Positions 26,905 to 35,277 of a stretch of 64,000 nt of DNA are shown here, piece after piece; position 1 is the first letter of the stretch; each line of letters starts with the position of its first letter. The position numbers were made by a program, and so were the translations under genes. Origin of the DNA: Akkermansiaceae bacterium (GTDB taxonomy: Bacteria; Verrucomicrobiota; Verrucomicrobiia; Verrucomicrobiales; DEV007); NCBI GenBank assembly GCA_024233005.1, contig JACKQE010000003.1:371469-435468 (forward strand). The letters run 5' to 3'. The notes beneath the pieces are model-generated. The model ran no database searches and had not been told where the DNA came from. It was given only the letters and a program-made list of their open reading frames with translations.

Positions 26905-27297
26905 TTACCAACCGCTGACGCTGGCAGGAACGTGGTCCTTCGTGCCTGCAAGGCTGCAGTCGACGCAGGCGATACCGGCGTCCGGGATCGCGGTCTGCCA
27001 GGTGTAGGAACCGTCCGGATCCGGGCAGGTGGGCTCGACTTCGATCATCTTGCCAGCGCCGGCGATGTCGGTCTTGGCAAGCACGTCGCCATTGCGTTTG
27101 TCATACATGTTCTGGAAGGAACGGACCGCCTTCTGGACAGTGGCGATGTTCAGCACGCACTTGGCGCGGTCGGAGCCTTGCTTGTAGGCGGCGACACCGA
27201 TGAACAGCACGCTGATGAGGCCAAGAAGAACGGCGATGACGAGGGTGACTTCGATAAGGGTCAGGCCAGCCTGACGTTTGATGTTGTTAACTTTCAT
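26905..27297 (-). CDS. Type IV pilin, candidate major pilin
   Basis: A 130-residue prepilin. The leader MKVNNIKRQAG is followed by LTLIEVTLVIAVLLGLISVL: Gly at -1, Glu at +5 and a hydrophobic helix. The globular domain carries four cysteines (CVLNIATVQ, CPDPDGSY, IACVDCSLAG), giving up to two disulfides. It has its own terminator and a distinctive leader with two simple-sequence repeats, which suggests a strongly and separately expressed subunit. It is a paralogue of the pilin at 28684-29091 (shared QKA..S.QNM and the CxxC-containing ACxxCxLA...TK.H.P.S..GW tail). No Shine-Dalgarno precedes the ATG at 27297. Confidence 0.9.
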   Translation of the reverse strand: MKVNNIKRQAGLTLIEVTLVIAVLLGLISVLFIGVAAYKQGSDRAKCVLNIATVQKAVRSFQNMYDKRNGDVLAKTDIAGAGKMIEVEPTCPDPDGSYTWQTAIPDAGIACVDCSLAGTKDHVPASVSGW

Positions 27298-27313
27298 GTT
27301 GTAGTTGGTTGTC

Positions 27314-27334
27314 TTGTTGTTGTTGTTGTTGTTG
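27314..27334. repeat. Trinucleotide repeat (TTG)7 in the pilin leader
   Basis: Seven perfect TTG units on the plus strand, which read as CAA on the pilin mRNA. They lie 17 bp upstream of the pilin ATG. Length change here would alter leader length but not the reading frame. Confidence 0.9.
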
Positions 27335-27359
27335 CCGAACCGGGGTCTGTCCACTGCTT

Positions 27360-27367
27360 CCCCCCCC
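27360..27367. repeat. Homopolymer C8 upstream of the pilin gene
   Basis: Eight C residues on the plus strand (G8 on the pilin-sense strand) about 63 bp upstream of the pilin ATG and just beyond the pilT stop codon. A possible slippage site in the pilin promoter region. Confidence 0.75.
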
Positions 27368-27381
27368 TGTTCAGATTGGAT

Positions 27382-28587
27382 TCAGACTGCCGTTTTGATA
27401 AACAGGGTGGATTCATCCTCCCCGTCAGCCATGCGGTTCATCTGAAAAGTTTGCTCGGTAATGAGGCCACGGCGCACCAGATTGCGCAGGTTGGCATCCC
27501 ATTGCACATTGCCCGCGTGGCGGATCACATCCTCCAAGGCCTTGGTGCCGCTGCCATAGGCCGCGATGCCGGAACGCACCGCGGTCGAGTTGTTCTGTAG
27601 AAATTCGTAGTTCAAGACCCGTCCATTGATCCCGGTGATCAATCCCTGGGAGAGCACAAAGAGCAGGACGTCGCTGACCCGCGCCAAAATCGACTGGTGA
27701 GAGTCTCGCGGAAAGAAGTCCAGGATCCGGCTCATGGTTTTCACCGCTCCATTCGTGTGGAGGGTGGAGATGACAATGTGTCCCGTTTGGGCGGCCTCGA
27801 TGGCCGTCTCCATGGTGACATGGTCGCGGATTTCACCGATCAGGATGACATGGGGAGCCTTGCGGAGCGCGTCCTTCAGTCCTTGGTTATAATTCTCCAC
27901 ATGCTTGCCCACTTCCTGCTGGGTCATGAACCCAGGAGAGGGCACCCGTCTGCCAGTGGCCGGGTCGACCATGTCATGGGGGTAGCGGTATTCGATGGGA
28001 TCTTCGACCGTGACGATATGGCGCTTCTGATTGCAACGCAGCCAATTGAGCAGCGCGGCCAGAGTGGTGGACTTGCCGGAACCGGTCTGACCGGTCACCA
28101 GCCCCAGTCCTTGACGCTTGACGATAAACCCATGCAAGGCCCGGATCGTGTCCTCGGAGAGTCCCAGTCCCCCCAGATCCGGAATGCTGTCGCTCAAGAG
28201 ACGGGCGGTGACCCCCAACCCACTGGAACTGAGATGGGCCTGAACGCGCATCCGGCCTGACAAGGTGCCATCTGGAAAAGTGACCCCTTCACTGGCGAAG
28301 TCCACCACCTTGAATTCCTGCAAGCGCTCCATCAAGGGCATCTGGGCCTGCAGTTGGGCGGTGGCGGATTCAAAACTTTCGGCTTCCTGGCGGCTATAAA
28401 GAGTGTCGATCACCTCCAGGACGGCTTCGGGGGGAAGAGCCCCCATGGAGTTGACAATCTCCAGGCCCTTTTTGGTGTGAATGTAGGGCAGACGATGGCT
28501 GCGAAGCTGGATATCAGAGATCGCATTGCCACCGACTTGGGCAAAAATCTCATTCAATATCTGGTCTCCGAGGCGAACTTGCTGCAT
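27382..28587 (-). CDS. pilT: Pilus retraction ATPase (PilT/PilU family)
   Basis: A 401-residue hexameric ATPase. The N-terminal PAS-like part contains ILNEIFAQVGGNAISDIQL, then Walker A GQTGSGKST (about residue 168), Asp box TVEDPIEY, Walker B HVILIGEIRDH and a His box (ISTLHTN). It lacks the tetracysteine module of PilB, which supports retraction rather than extension. It acts at the pilus base in the cytoplasm. It is flanked by two paralogous pilin genes, an arrangement I would not expect in a standard pilT locus. The ATG at 28587 is the first that matches the family start; the AT-rich stretch upstream is probably promoter rather than coding. Confidence 0.92.
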   Translation of the reverse strand: MQQVRLGDQILNEIFAQVGGNAISDIQLRSHRLPYIHTKKGLEIVNSMGALPPEAVLEVIDTLYSRQEAESFESATAQLQAQMPLMERLQEFKVVDFASEGVTFPDGTLSGRMRVQAHLSSSGLGVTARLLSDSIPDLGGLGLSEDTIRALHGFIVKRQGLGLVTGQTGSGKSTTLAALLNWLRCNQKRHIVTVEDPIEYRYPHDMVDPATGRRVPSPGFMTQQEVGKHVENYNQGLKDALRKAPHVILIGEIRDHVTMETAIEAAQTGHIVISTLHTNGAVKTMSRILDFFPRDSHQSILARVSDVLLFVLSQGLITGINGRVLNYEFLQNNSTAVRSGIAAYGSGTKALEDVIRHAGNVQWDANLRNLVRRGLITEQTFQMNRMADGEDESTLFIKTAV

Positions 28588-28683
28588 GACTTTTACTATT
28601 ATTACAGAAATTATAAAATAATCAACAACTTTTTTCTGTTTATCACTATTTTTTAAAACTCCGCACAAATTAACTACTCCGGA
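28588..28683 (-). promoter_or_regulatory. AT-rich promoter island upstream of pilT
   Basis: An A/T-dominated interval between the second pilin and pilT, including TTATAATTTCTGTAATAAT-type sequence on the sense strand. Several -10-like hexamers (TATAAT, TAATAA) occur but spacing does not single out one promoter. Confidence 0.45.
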
Positions 28684-29091
28684 TCACCAGCCGTCCGTGC
28701 TCTTGGGCGCGTGTTGCTTGGTGAGGGCCAAATCACAAATCAAACAGGCCGTGCCAGCTGAGGGGATGGAAGGGAGCCACTGATAGGTTCCCTGAGCATC
28801 GGGACACCTCGGAGCATGTTCAAAAAAGCGGCCCGCCCCGATGAGGGCATTGCCGGGCAAAGGATCCCCCGTTCTCAGATCATTCATGTTCTGGTAACTG
28901 CGCATCGCCTTCTGGGCTTGGGCGATGTTCATGACACAGGTTTGCCGCTGCGCCGCCTCTTTGAAAGTCTGCCCACCCCAATAGAGAATTCCCACCAATC
29001 CCATGAGGACCATAATCACTAAGGTCACCTCAATAAGCGTCATGGCCTTGCATTGAGGGAGCCTGTGTGGAAGAAAACGCCGGGCGTGCAT
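28684..29091 (-). CDS. Type IV pilin paralogue
   Basis: A 135-residue prepilin with the leader MHARRFLPHRLPQCKA followed by MTLIEVTLVIMVLMGLVGIL. Glu at +5 is present but the residue at -1 is Ala rather than the usual Gly, which may slow or change prepilin peptidase cleavage. The globular domain resembles the candidate major pilin at 26905 (CVMNIAQAQKAMRSYQNMND, RCPDAQGTYQW and the CLICDLALTKQHAP tail), including the four cysteines. It lies 61 bp downstream of the His-rich protein gene. Could be a minor pilin or an alternative major subunit. Confidence 0.86.
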   Translation of the reverse strand: MHARRFLPHRLPQCKAMTLIEVTLVIMVLMGLVGILYWGGQTFKEAAQRQTCVMNIAQAQKAMRSYQNMNDLRTGDPLPGNALIGAGRFFEHAPRCPDAQGTYQWLPSIPSAGTACLICDLALTKQHAPKSTDGW

Positions 29092-29152
29092 GACTGGGAT
29101 AGCAAAAGTCCGGAGGCAGAACGGCCCCTGACAATCGTCTGCAGAAATATCC

Positions 29153-30304
29153 TCAGTTGTCTTCAACGTCCGATTTCGAAGTCACGGCGCTCCCCGGGGA
29201 AGACGGCTGTTTTGAAATCTGACCGGGAACCCCCCCCGGCAGGGAGCTGCGTTCCAGCATCGCGTCAAATTGGGCAAAGGTGCGGCGGTTGAAGAGTTCG
29301 CGTTCCAGGATCTGTTTCTGGAGATCTGAGGAGAGGAGTTCCCAACGGCCATCCCGGTCCGCTTCCCGCTTCAGGACAGCGTATTGCTGCAAGCAGTATC
29401 CCATCTTTTGCTTGTAACTGCTGACGGCCTCACGGGCCATGGGCTTGCCGGCCTGCTTACCATCCTCGAGATCGAGGAAAAACAGATTGAGCACCGCACC
29501 CGAGGCAGTGAGCCAGGCGGCTGGATCCTCCTTCTGGGCAAAGGCTTCCCCAATGGTGTTGTTCGAGATCTTCCGAGCCTGTTCACGCGCCACCGGGGTC
29601 GCCCGCAGGTCATTGATGGTCAGGAAAAGGAAGTAGGAATTGTAAACGCCATAGTCCGAAGGATCCATGCGGTAGGCGCGAAGGAGCATCTCCTCGATAT
29701 CCCCCGCCACCGAGAGCCGGTGGGCCTCGGAAATCGGGCGGCGGTTGGTCCGCCCATAGCGTACGGTCTTGCTGAGATCCCAGAGAAAGTCCTTGGCCTC
29801 GGTGAGGTGATCGTGGGTCACTTCCTCGTGATGGCAGTGCTCGCCATGCTGATGGAAAGGGCAATCTTCATCGTCACAGTCGTGGCCGGCGCCTTTCTTG
29901 TGTCCGTGCAGGGCATCGTGGAGACGCTCCAGCCGCGCCGCTTCCGGGTCCTCAGCACCAGGAGCCGCCGCCAGAGCTGGCTCTTTCCCCTCCTGGTTTG
30001 CGTGACCTTCAGCGGCTTCGTCATGATCGTCATGCCCCGCCTCCGCGTGGTCATGTTCGTCGTGACCTTCTCCTTCATGGTCGTGATCACCCTCCCCGTG
30101 AGGAGCCACCCCTTCGACGCCGAGATGCCACACGGTGTTGACGGTGTCCTGGGAGAGTCTGGCCAAAGTCATGCCATAACCACTCCGTTCGATGGCAAAC
30201 GGATTCCCATGAGGATGGTCCTCTCCGCTCCGGCGAAGGCCGGAAAACCCGAACGCGGCGGCCAACAGCCCCCCCCCGATGAGACTCAATGCGAGGGTTT
30301 TCAT
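29153..30304 (-). CDS. Membrane-anchored His/Asp-rich protein, probable metal binder
   Basis: A 383-residue protein. A hydrophobic N-terminal anchor or signal (LALSLIGGGLLAAAFGFSGL) is followed by an extremely His/Asp/Glu-rich stretch (about residues 65-165) with HGEGDHDHEGEGHDEHDHAE and CPFHQHGEHCHHEE, including several Cys. Such repeats bind Zn2+, Ni2+ or other transition metals. The C-terminal half is a helical domain with TPR-like character (about 170-360; LLRAYRMDPSDYGVYNSYFL). It overlaps the permease gene by 4 bp (ATGA), so it is probably the extracytoplasmic partner of the ABC transporter. I do not recognise the family. Confidence 0.72.
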   Translation of the reverse strand: MKTLALSLIGGGLLAAAFGFSGLRRSGEDHPHGNPFAIERSGYGMTLARLSQDTVNTVWHLGVEGVAPHGEGDHDHEGEGHDEHDHAEAGHDDHDEAAEGHANQEGKEPALAAAPGAEDPEAARLERLHDALHGHKKGAGHDCDDEDCPFHQHGEHCHHEEVTHDHLTEAKDFLWDLSKTVRYGRTNRRPISEAHRLSVAGDIEEMLLRAYRMDPSDYGVYNSYFLFLTINDLRATPVAREQARKISNNTIGEAFAQKEDPAAWLTASGAVLNLFFLDLEDGKQAGKPMAREAVSSYKQKMGYCLQQYAVLKREADRDGRWELLSSDLQKQILERELFNRRTFAQFDAMLERSSLPGGVPGQISKQPSSPGSAVTSKSDVEDN

Positions 30305-31062
30305 TTCTTGGAGCGGAAAAGCAGCATCGAGACGCCGGTGATGACAGCCCCCAACCCGCCGAGGTAGAGCGAGACCTGGCCGAAGGATTCCGCCGAAAGC
30401 GCACCGAGCTTGAAGTAAAGCCGCGGGGTCATTTCAGCGAGATGGAAGTGGGGTGAGATCACATAGAGGAAATCCAGAAACGGGCTGCCGCTTTGGGAAA
30501 GGAAAAAGTTGAGGTGGCTGATGCCGAAGAGTCCATAAGCGGCCAAGCCAAGCGTGATGACGTAGGCGGCGGCGGCATTGAGACGGGTCCCGAGCGCGAT
30601 CGCCAGCAGCAGGAGTGGCCCAACCACCAGAAAGCAGAGAAACGCATACTGGAAGTTCGTCGCGATCCACATCTTCGATTCTTCGGGATGAGCTGGCATG
30701 GCGGTGAAGAGGCAGATTCCGAGCGCCACGGCGAGAAAAACGAGGAAGTAGACAACACAGCTCAGCCAGACTTGCCCCAGCTGCGCCAGAGGCCCACTGC
30801 CGAGGGTGCGGAGATATTCCAGCACGCCGTGGGAGGCCCAACGGTCTCCGAGCGAAGCCCCCTGAAAGAAGACCCACCCCAGGGCCACGACCCACAGCAC
30901 CATCCACGCCGTCTGGGCCCGGGCGGGCTCCAGCAGCGAGGGGCGCATTTCATGGGGGGTGATGAGAGGCAGCATGACCGGAGCCACGAGAAGAAGCACG
31001 ACAAACACCGCAAACGTCTTGCGGGCCAGCAGCGTGGTGAAGGAAAGGCGAAAAAGGCTCAT
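30301..31062 (-). CDS. ABC-2-like permease subunit
   Basis: A 253-residue integral membrane protein with about six hydrophobic helices (for example TFAVFVVLLLVAPVMLPLI, VVYFLVFLAVALGICLF, FLCFLVVGPLLLLAIALG and VSLYLGGLGAVITGVSMLLF). Topology and position after an ABC ATPase gene (29 bp gap) fit an ABC-2 type exporter permease. Overlaps the His-rich gene by 4 bp. The substrate is unknown. Confidence 0.75.
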   Translation of the reverse strand: MSLFRLSFTTLLARKTFAVFVVLLLVAPVMLPLITPHEMRPSLLEPARAQTAWMVLWVVALGWVFFQGASLGDRWASHGVLEYLRTLGSGPLAQLGQVWLSCVVYFLVFLAVALGICLFTAMPAHPEESKMWIATNFQYAFLCFLVVGPLLLLAIALGTRLNAAAAYVITLGLAAYGLFGISHLNFFLSQSGSPFLDFLYVISPHFHLAEMTPRLYFKLGALSAESFGQVSLYLGGLGAVITGVSMLLFRSKK

Positions 31063-31091
31063 GGGATGAGGGAGAGAATGTGGGGAGGAAT

Positions 31092-31766
31092 TCAGTTGAG
31101 GGTTTTGCGGGTTTCCATCCAGTCGACCCAGCCACCGGCGGCATGATGTTGCTGGATGCGCCCCTCGCTGATCAGCAGTGCACTTTCAGCCTGCAGGGTG
31201 GGCTCATCGGGATGCACGCAAACCAGTCTGAGAACGTTTTCCTGGTTTTCCGTCCAGATCGCATCCACCTCATTGCGGACATGGAAGTCCAATCCCGAAA
31301 AGGGCTCGTCGAGGAGGAGGACATGGCCTTCCCCGTCGCTGGCGCGGGTCTCCGCGAGGATGAGGGCGACCTTTTGCCGGTTTCCTTTGGAAAGTTTGCC
31401 GTACTGTTTGCCGACGTCCAACTCCATGCGCTCCGCGAAGGTGAGAGAGGTCTTGAACAGTCCATTCTGGAAGAAGGAACGGAAGATCTGCCGGGAAGTC
31501 AGTTCCGGGTCGAACCGCAGCTCCTCATCGACATACTGACGGCGTCCTCCCACGGAGAAGACCCCCGCCATGGCCGGGATCAGGTTGGCCAGCGTCTTCA
31601 GCAACGTCGTTTTGCCCCGTCCGTTGCGGGCCAGCAGGAGATGCCTGCCTGGTTCAAGATGAATCGCATCGGATGCTTTGGCCAGACGAACGGCCTGTCG
31701 GCCCCGCCAGCGGGCACCTTCATACCCGATTTCCATGCCTTCTTCAATGGTTACACTGGGCTTCAT
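31092..31766 (-). CDS. ABC transporter ATP-binding protein
   Basis: A 224-residue ABC ATPase. Walker A reads ARNGRGKTT (the first Gly of GxxGxGKT is Ala), the signature is KLSKGNRQK, Walker B is HVLLLDEPFSGLD and the H-loop is VCVHPDEP. Length and layout resemble CcmA-like small exporters. It is the first gene of a three-gene operon with the permease and the His-rich protein, with a good promoter immediately upstream (31789-31816). The unusual Walker A residue should not abolish binding but is worth noting. Confidence 0.85.
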   Translation of the reverse strand: MKPSVTIEEGMEIGYEGARWRGRQAVRLAKASDAIHLEPGRHLLLARNGRGKTTLLKTLANLIPAMAGVFSVGGRRQYVDEELRFDPELTSRQIFRSFFQNGLFKTSLTFAERMELDVGKQYGKLSKGNRQKVALILAETRASDGEGHVLLLDEPFSGLDFHVRNEVDAIWTENQENVLRLVCVHPDEPTLQAESALLISEGRIQQHHAAGGWVDWMETRKTLN

Positions 31767-31788
31767 AATTAGAACTTTGGCTGTCGAG

Positions 31789-31816
31789 ACTATACCAGAG
31801 CGTTTAATTATGGCAA
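31789..31816 (-). promoter_or_regulatory. Sigma-70-type promoter of the ABC/His-rich operon
   Basis: On the minus strand TTGCCA (31816-31811) and TATAGT (31794-31789) are separated by 16 bp. The predicted transcript begins about 16 nt before the ABC ATPase ATG. It lies inside an AT-rich island directly next to the pilin-like operon end. Confidence 0.55.
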
Positions 31817-31833
31817 TTATTTAAATTAAAATT

Positions 31834-33876
31834 TTAATGAATTTCTTTAATAGTTACAAGCCAGTTCATCAGATGGATGGGAGGGAGTTCTGCCGGGCTT
31901 CTGACAATCTTGAGATTGGCATTGATTTTGTCCGCGTTGATGTCGTCCCCATTTCCAGCCTTCAAATCGAGCGGATGGAAAGCAGAGGTTTCGTCTTTGC
32001 TGAGACTTTGAACCTGCCCCGAAAACTGAACCGGATTCTCAAACTCAATGGTTTCACCAAAGCGTTTCTCAGGAGCAAAGAGTGAAATCGGCGGGTAATA
32101 GGTCGTCCCCGCAGCCAAGCCCGAACCGCTGGGAATGGGCACGGCCACCGTGTTCAAAGAATCGGCCAAGTAAAGGCGGAGATTGGTGACCACTGACAAC
32201 CCTTTGGAAAACGCCGAGAGATCCCTCCCGCCCCGGAGCGAAACGGCCGGATCACTGGAAATGCTAGGGAAGTGCGGAGCGTTGACCGTGGAACGGTTGG
32301 AGTTCGGGTAGATGTAGATGGAGTTGTTGATGGTGGTATTGGCCGCCCCGATGCTGGCGAGAAAGGCTGGAAGACGATCCAAATTCAGCACCAGGGCATT
32401 GCGCTGAATGTCAAGATACTCGGTCTGGAAAGGAATCGCCGAGCCACCGTTTTGAGCATCCGTCGGCCAGGGGTTGGTGCTGCTTCCCCGCGTATAGTTA
32501 CGATAGGTAGTGCTTCCGGAGGAGGTCTTGTAATAGAATCGAATACTGGTGGGCATCTGGACGGAAGTGGACGTCATCGTCCGCACCTCAATGCGCATGG
32601 CGGCCTGCGTGGCCCCACAGCTGTATTCATTCCATCCCGTCGAGGAGAGTCGTCCACTCTGGGAACCGTCCGTGTTCAATTCCAAAAACGCCTGTCCGCG
32701 GTTGATGGGAATGAAAGCAACCCGCCCCACATTACCGGAGACCGAGGCATCATAGAAATCAGATCCGGTCTGGGCCTCGCGTTGCTCACGGACCCCAAGG
32801 TCGTCGAAATTATTGCCCACGACGGCGCCGGCAACGGTGGTTTCGGCAGAGAAATTGGTCGATTTACGGGCAGAGAACAATCCCGTGGGGAGGGCCACCG
32901 TCCCCTGTGTTTCCAAGCGCCCGGCAAAGAAGCCACCGGAAAGTGATGCATGCCGCCACGCGGTCCCGTCCGCATGCTGTCCCACTGACATCAATCCGTA
33001 GGCGGATGCAGGCAACTGAGAAGGCACTTCATAGATTGACAACACGTAATTTTTCTTGATGGGCGGTGCCGCATTCGCTCCCTGACCGCCCCCCGAGCCA
33101 AATTTCAGGGAGAATGTCCACCAATTGCGCTTCGCCACGAACAGATCACCGGGCCGGGCGTAGCCAAACCGAATGTTGGGATATTTGTAGAGATTATAGA
33201 GTGGATAGGAGTCTGGGGAAAGCTCCAACCCTTTGGTCCAACTGGACGAGTGCACTTTATTGAGACTGATAATGGGATAGACTTTGTCGTTGTTGAATTC
33301 CGACCAACTGGAATAGAGAGGCGCCGGAAGCTTGTCGGCGATGGCCTCGCTCAGGAACAAGGCCGATTCCCGCGTATTCCCAGGGTTGACCAGGGATCCG
33401 GACCCGACCACGGAAGACACGATTTGAGACGCGTTGGTGTAGGAGGTATCGCCTGAGTTCCCAGATATGATGGTTGGTTGCGGTTCTGTCGGACCGGTGG
33501 GATAACCAGTCCCCGCTGTCTGGTCCGGACTAATGCCCATGCGGTTCAGGATGGCGGCACTCACCGCGGTATCGGCATCGGCCAGTTCAATGGCCTCTCT
33601 GAAAATCGTCTCCCACGTGTAATCTTGATCGGCCGAGGCTGAACCATCCTGCATGGCGCCAATGGCTTTGTTGGGCACAATGTTGATCAGGGCTCTCAGA
33701 ATGGCCTCCTCCTTCTGGGTATAATCCAAACTGACCTGGGATTTGCTCTGGATCTCCTGCGACCAATTGTTGGAGCGGAAGACAAAGACCATGCTACTGA
33801 GCATGACCGTGGCAATGGCGGCCACCACCGGGATGGTGGTGTAGCCGGCCTGGGAACGAGGTGGTTTTGTGTTCAT
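31834..33876 (-). CDS. Large pilin-like protein (candidate tip or minor pilin)
   Basis: A 680-residue protein with a pilin-like N-terminus: a basic leader MNTKPPRSQAG followed by YTTIPVVAAIATVMLSSMVF. Gly precedes the putative cleavage point, but the +5 Glu is replaced (position +5 is Pro), as in GspK/PilX-type minor subunits. The long remainder is Ser/Thr/Asn-rich and predicted extracellular. It overlaps the upstream prepilin by 4 bp (ATGA) and is last in a trio, reminiscent of PilV-PilW-PilX, and perhaps of the Verru_Chthon cassette proteins, though I could not compare them. It could present an adhesin domain at the pilus tip. Confidence 0.75.
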   Translation of the reverse strand: MNTKPPRSQAGYTTIPVVAAIATVMLSSMVFVFRSNNWSQEIQSKSQVSLDYTQKEEAILRALINIVPNKAIGAMQDGSASADQDYTWETIFREAIELADADTAVSAAILNRMGISPDQTAGTGYPTGPTEPQPTIISGNSGDTSYTNASQIVSSVVGSGSLVNPGNTRESALFLSEAIADKLPAPLYSSWSEFNNDKVYPIISLNKVHSSSWTKGLELSPDSYPLYNLYKYPNIRFGYARPGDLFVAKRNWWTFSLKFGSGGGQGANAAPPIKKNYVLSIYEVPSQLPASAYGLMSVGQHADGTAWRHASLSGGFFAGRLETQGTVALPTGLFSARKSTNFSAETTVAGAVVGNNFDDLGVREQREAQTGSDFYDASVSGNVGRVAFIPINRGQAFLELNTDGSQSGRLSSTGWNEYSCGATQAAMRIEVRTMTSTSVQMPTSIRFYYKTSSGSTTYRNYTRGSSTNPWPTDAQNGGSAIPFQTEYLDIQRNALVLNLDRLPAFLASIGAANTTINNSIYIYPNSNRSTVNAPHFPSISSDPAVSLRGGRDLSAFSKGLSVVTNLRLYLADSLNTVAVPIPSGSGLAAGTTYYPPISLFAPEKRFGETIEFENPVQFSGQVQSLSKDETSAFHPLDLKAGNGDDINADKINANLKIVRSPAELPPIHLMNWLVTIKEIH

Positions 33877-34418
33877 TCTCCGGTGGCGACGTAGGTGAGT
33901 TCTTCTCCGGCAGGCCCGGTCAAGGTGATGAGGAGGACCCCACTGGAATCCGAGAAAGTGACATTGGAGACGGATGACGTGATGGTCCAGTTCGGTGACG
34001 TGCCCCACCCCGATACCGGATCTTTGTAATAATAATTGAGGGCGGCATTTTGCCCGGTCCCCTCAAAAGCCACCACGGCTTCCTCAGAGGTGCCATCGGG
34101 GTTGTTGAAGCGCATCCAGGCGGCCTTGCCCTGCGAGTTGACCGCACCGACTCCGGCAATGCCTGCTTCCTTGGATGCGAATATCCGGTAGGTTTCCGCC
34201 CGGCTGAATAGTTTCACCACGTGCGAGTTCACCACCGGGGCTTCGTCACGCAGGAAGGAAAAAGCCCGCATCAAACTCATGAAGGCGACCTGTTGGGCAA
34301 TCATTCCCACGGCCACGGTGGCAATGATGATCGTCAACACCATGGCCAAGGTCACCTCCATAAGAGAGAGTCCTCGGCAGAACCGGTGACGACGCAGACG
34401 ACTGGGGAGGATTTTCAT
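33873..34418 (-). CDS. Prepilin-like protein (PilW/GspJ-like)
   Basis: A 181-residue prepilin. The leader MKILPSRLRRHRFCRG is followed by LSLMEVTLAMVLTIIIATVA, with Gly at -1 and Glu at +5. The C-terminal domain is Ser/Thr/Gly-rich with beta-type sequence (WTITSSVSNVTFSDSSGVLL). It begins 4 bp after the PilV-like gene and overlaps the 680-residue gene by 4 bp. Confidence 0.84.
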   Translation of the reverse strand: MKILPSRLRRHRFCRGLSLMEVTLAMVLTIIIATVAVGMIAQQVAFMSLMRAFSFLRDEAPVVNSHVVKLFSRAETYRIFASKEAGIAGVGAVNSQGKAAWMRFNNPDGTSEEAVVAFEGTGQNAALNYYYKDPVSGWGTSPNWTITSSVSNVTFSDSSGVLLITLTGPAGEELTYVATGE

Positions 34419-34422
34419 GACG

Positions 34423-34908
34423 TCAGCGCACCCGAAGAGTGGTGCGGTTTTTCACATAGGAACGCCCTCCTATGGAGTAGACCAGATAGCTCTGGAATTT
34501 CCACGCCTCCATACTGGCTGGATTGGTGCTTTCGGTGCCGGAACCTCCGGCCTCCGCGAGATTGTTCTCGCCCGGTTCGCGCGTCCGGCGGATTTCCGTG
34601 GTGTAGGGCTGCCCTCCCGGCAGTTTACCAATTTCCACATTGCTTATAGAGACCGCTGGGTAAATGGGCCAGGGAGATGACTGCGAAGTCAGAAATTCCA
34701 AGGGAGCGCGCTTGGCAATCGCCGTCTCCCGCGTCATGTAGGCATCGGTCATCGACGAAATAATCGTCCACTGCTGGGCCGACGTCATGGTCAGGCTCGA
34801 CTTGAGCATCAACAGCGCCAAGACCATGAGCAGGCCCAGTCCCATGCTGGCTTCCACAATGGCGGAGCCACGGGAACCGGCGCGATGGGAATGGAAGCTG
34901 GCATGCAT
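34423..34908 (-). CDS. Pilin-like protein (PilV-like)
   Basis: A 161-residue protein with a basic leader ending in RG, followed by SAIVEASMGLGLLMVLALLM. Gly at -1 and Glu at +5 are retained but the first mature residue is Ser. The soluble part includes a conserved-looking KLPGGQPYTTEIRRTREPGE. It is the first gene of the pilin-like trio, transcribed away from the AT-rich island at 34909-35277. Confidence 0.8.
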   Translation of the reverse strand: MHASFHSHRAGSRGSAIVEASMGLGLLMVLALLMLKSSLTMTSAQQWTIISSMTDAYMTRETAIAKRAPLEFLTSQSSPWPIYPAVSISNVEIGKLPGGQPYTTEIRRTREPGENNLAEAGGSGTESTNPASMEAWKFQSYLVYSIGGRSYVKNRTTLRVR

Positions 34909-35277
34909 GGTCGCTAAAGACTTTCGAGATCCCCTGTCTTGGAATGGTCCGTTGTTTCCGCATTGGACGATCCCTGAAAAACGGAAGAGGCACCCTCATT
35001 ATTGACCCAACCTAGTGCTTTTACAAGTATTTTTTATAATTTTCATAATTTCCAACGCAAGCTTTTTGCTCTCATTTCTGTCGGGCAGGCACTCAGATAC
35101 GTCCTTCCCATTCCAATAATTAGGGAAATCTAAATTCTAAAATACCTCGATTATTATCAAGTCTTAGGTAAATCTCGTTAAATAATAATTGCAATTTTCT
35201 ATAATTACTATAATTATCTGTTGAGATAGATCCTTCCCGCACTTCTGAAGCTCCGCCTTATTCCCAACGCAACCACC
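34909..35277. promoter_or_regulatory. AT-rich divergent promoter region
   Basis: This stretch of about 369 bp separates the pilin-like trio (minus) from the exported trio (plus). It is strongly AT-rich with TATAAT hexamers at 35200-35205 and 35209-35214, and a shared CCAACGCAA repeat at about 35052 and 35261. I see no gene. It may contain two divergent promoters and regulatory sites. Confidence 0.55.
35033..35060 (-). promoter_or_regulatory. Candidate promoter of the pilin-like trio
   Basis: On the minus strand TTGCGT (35060-35055) and TATAAA (35038-35033) with a 16-bp spacer, about 125 bp upstream of the PilV-like ATG. Hexamer matches are 4 of 6 and 5 of 6. Confidence 0.38.
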
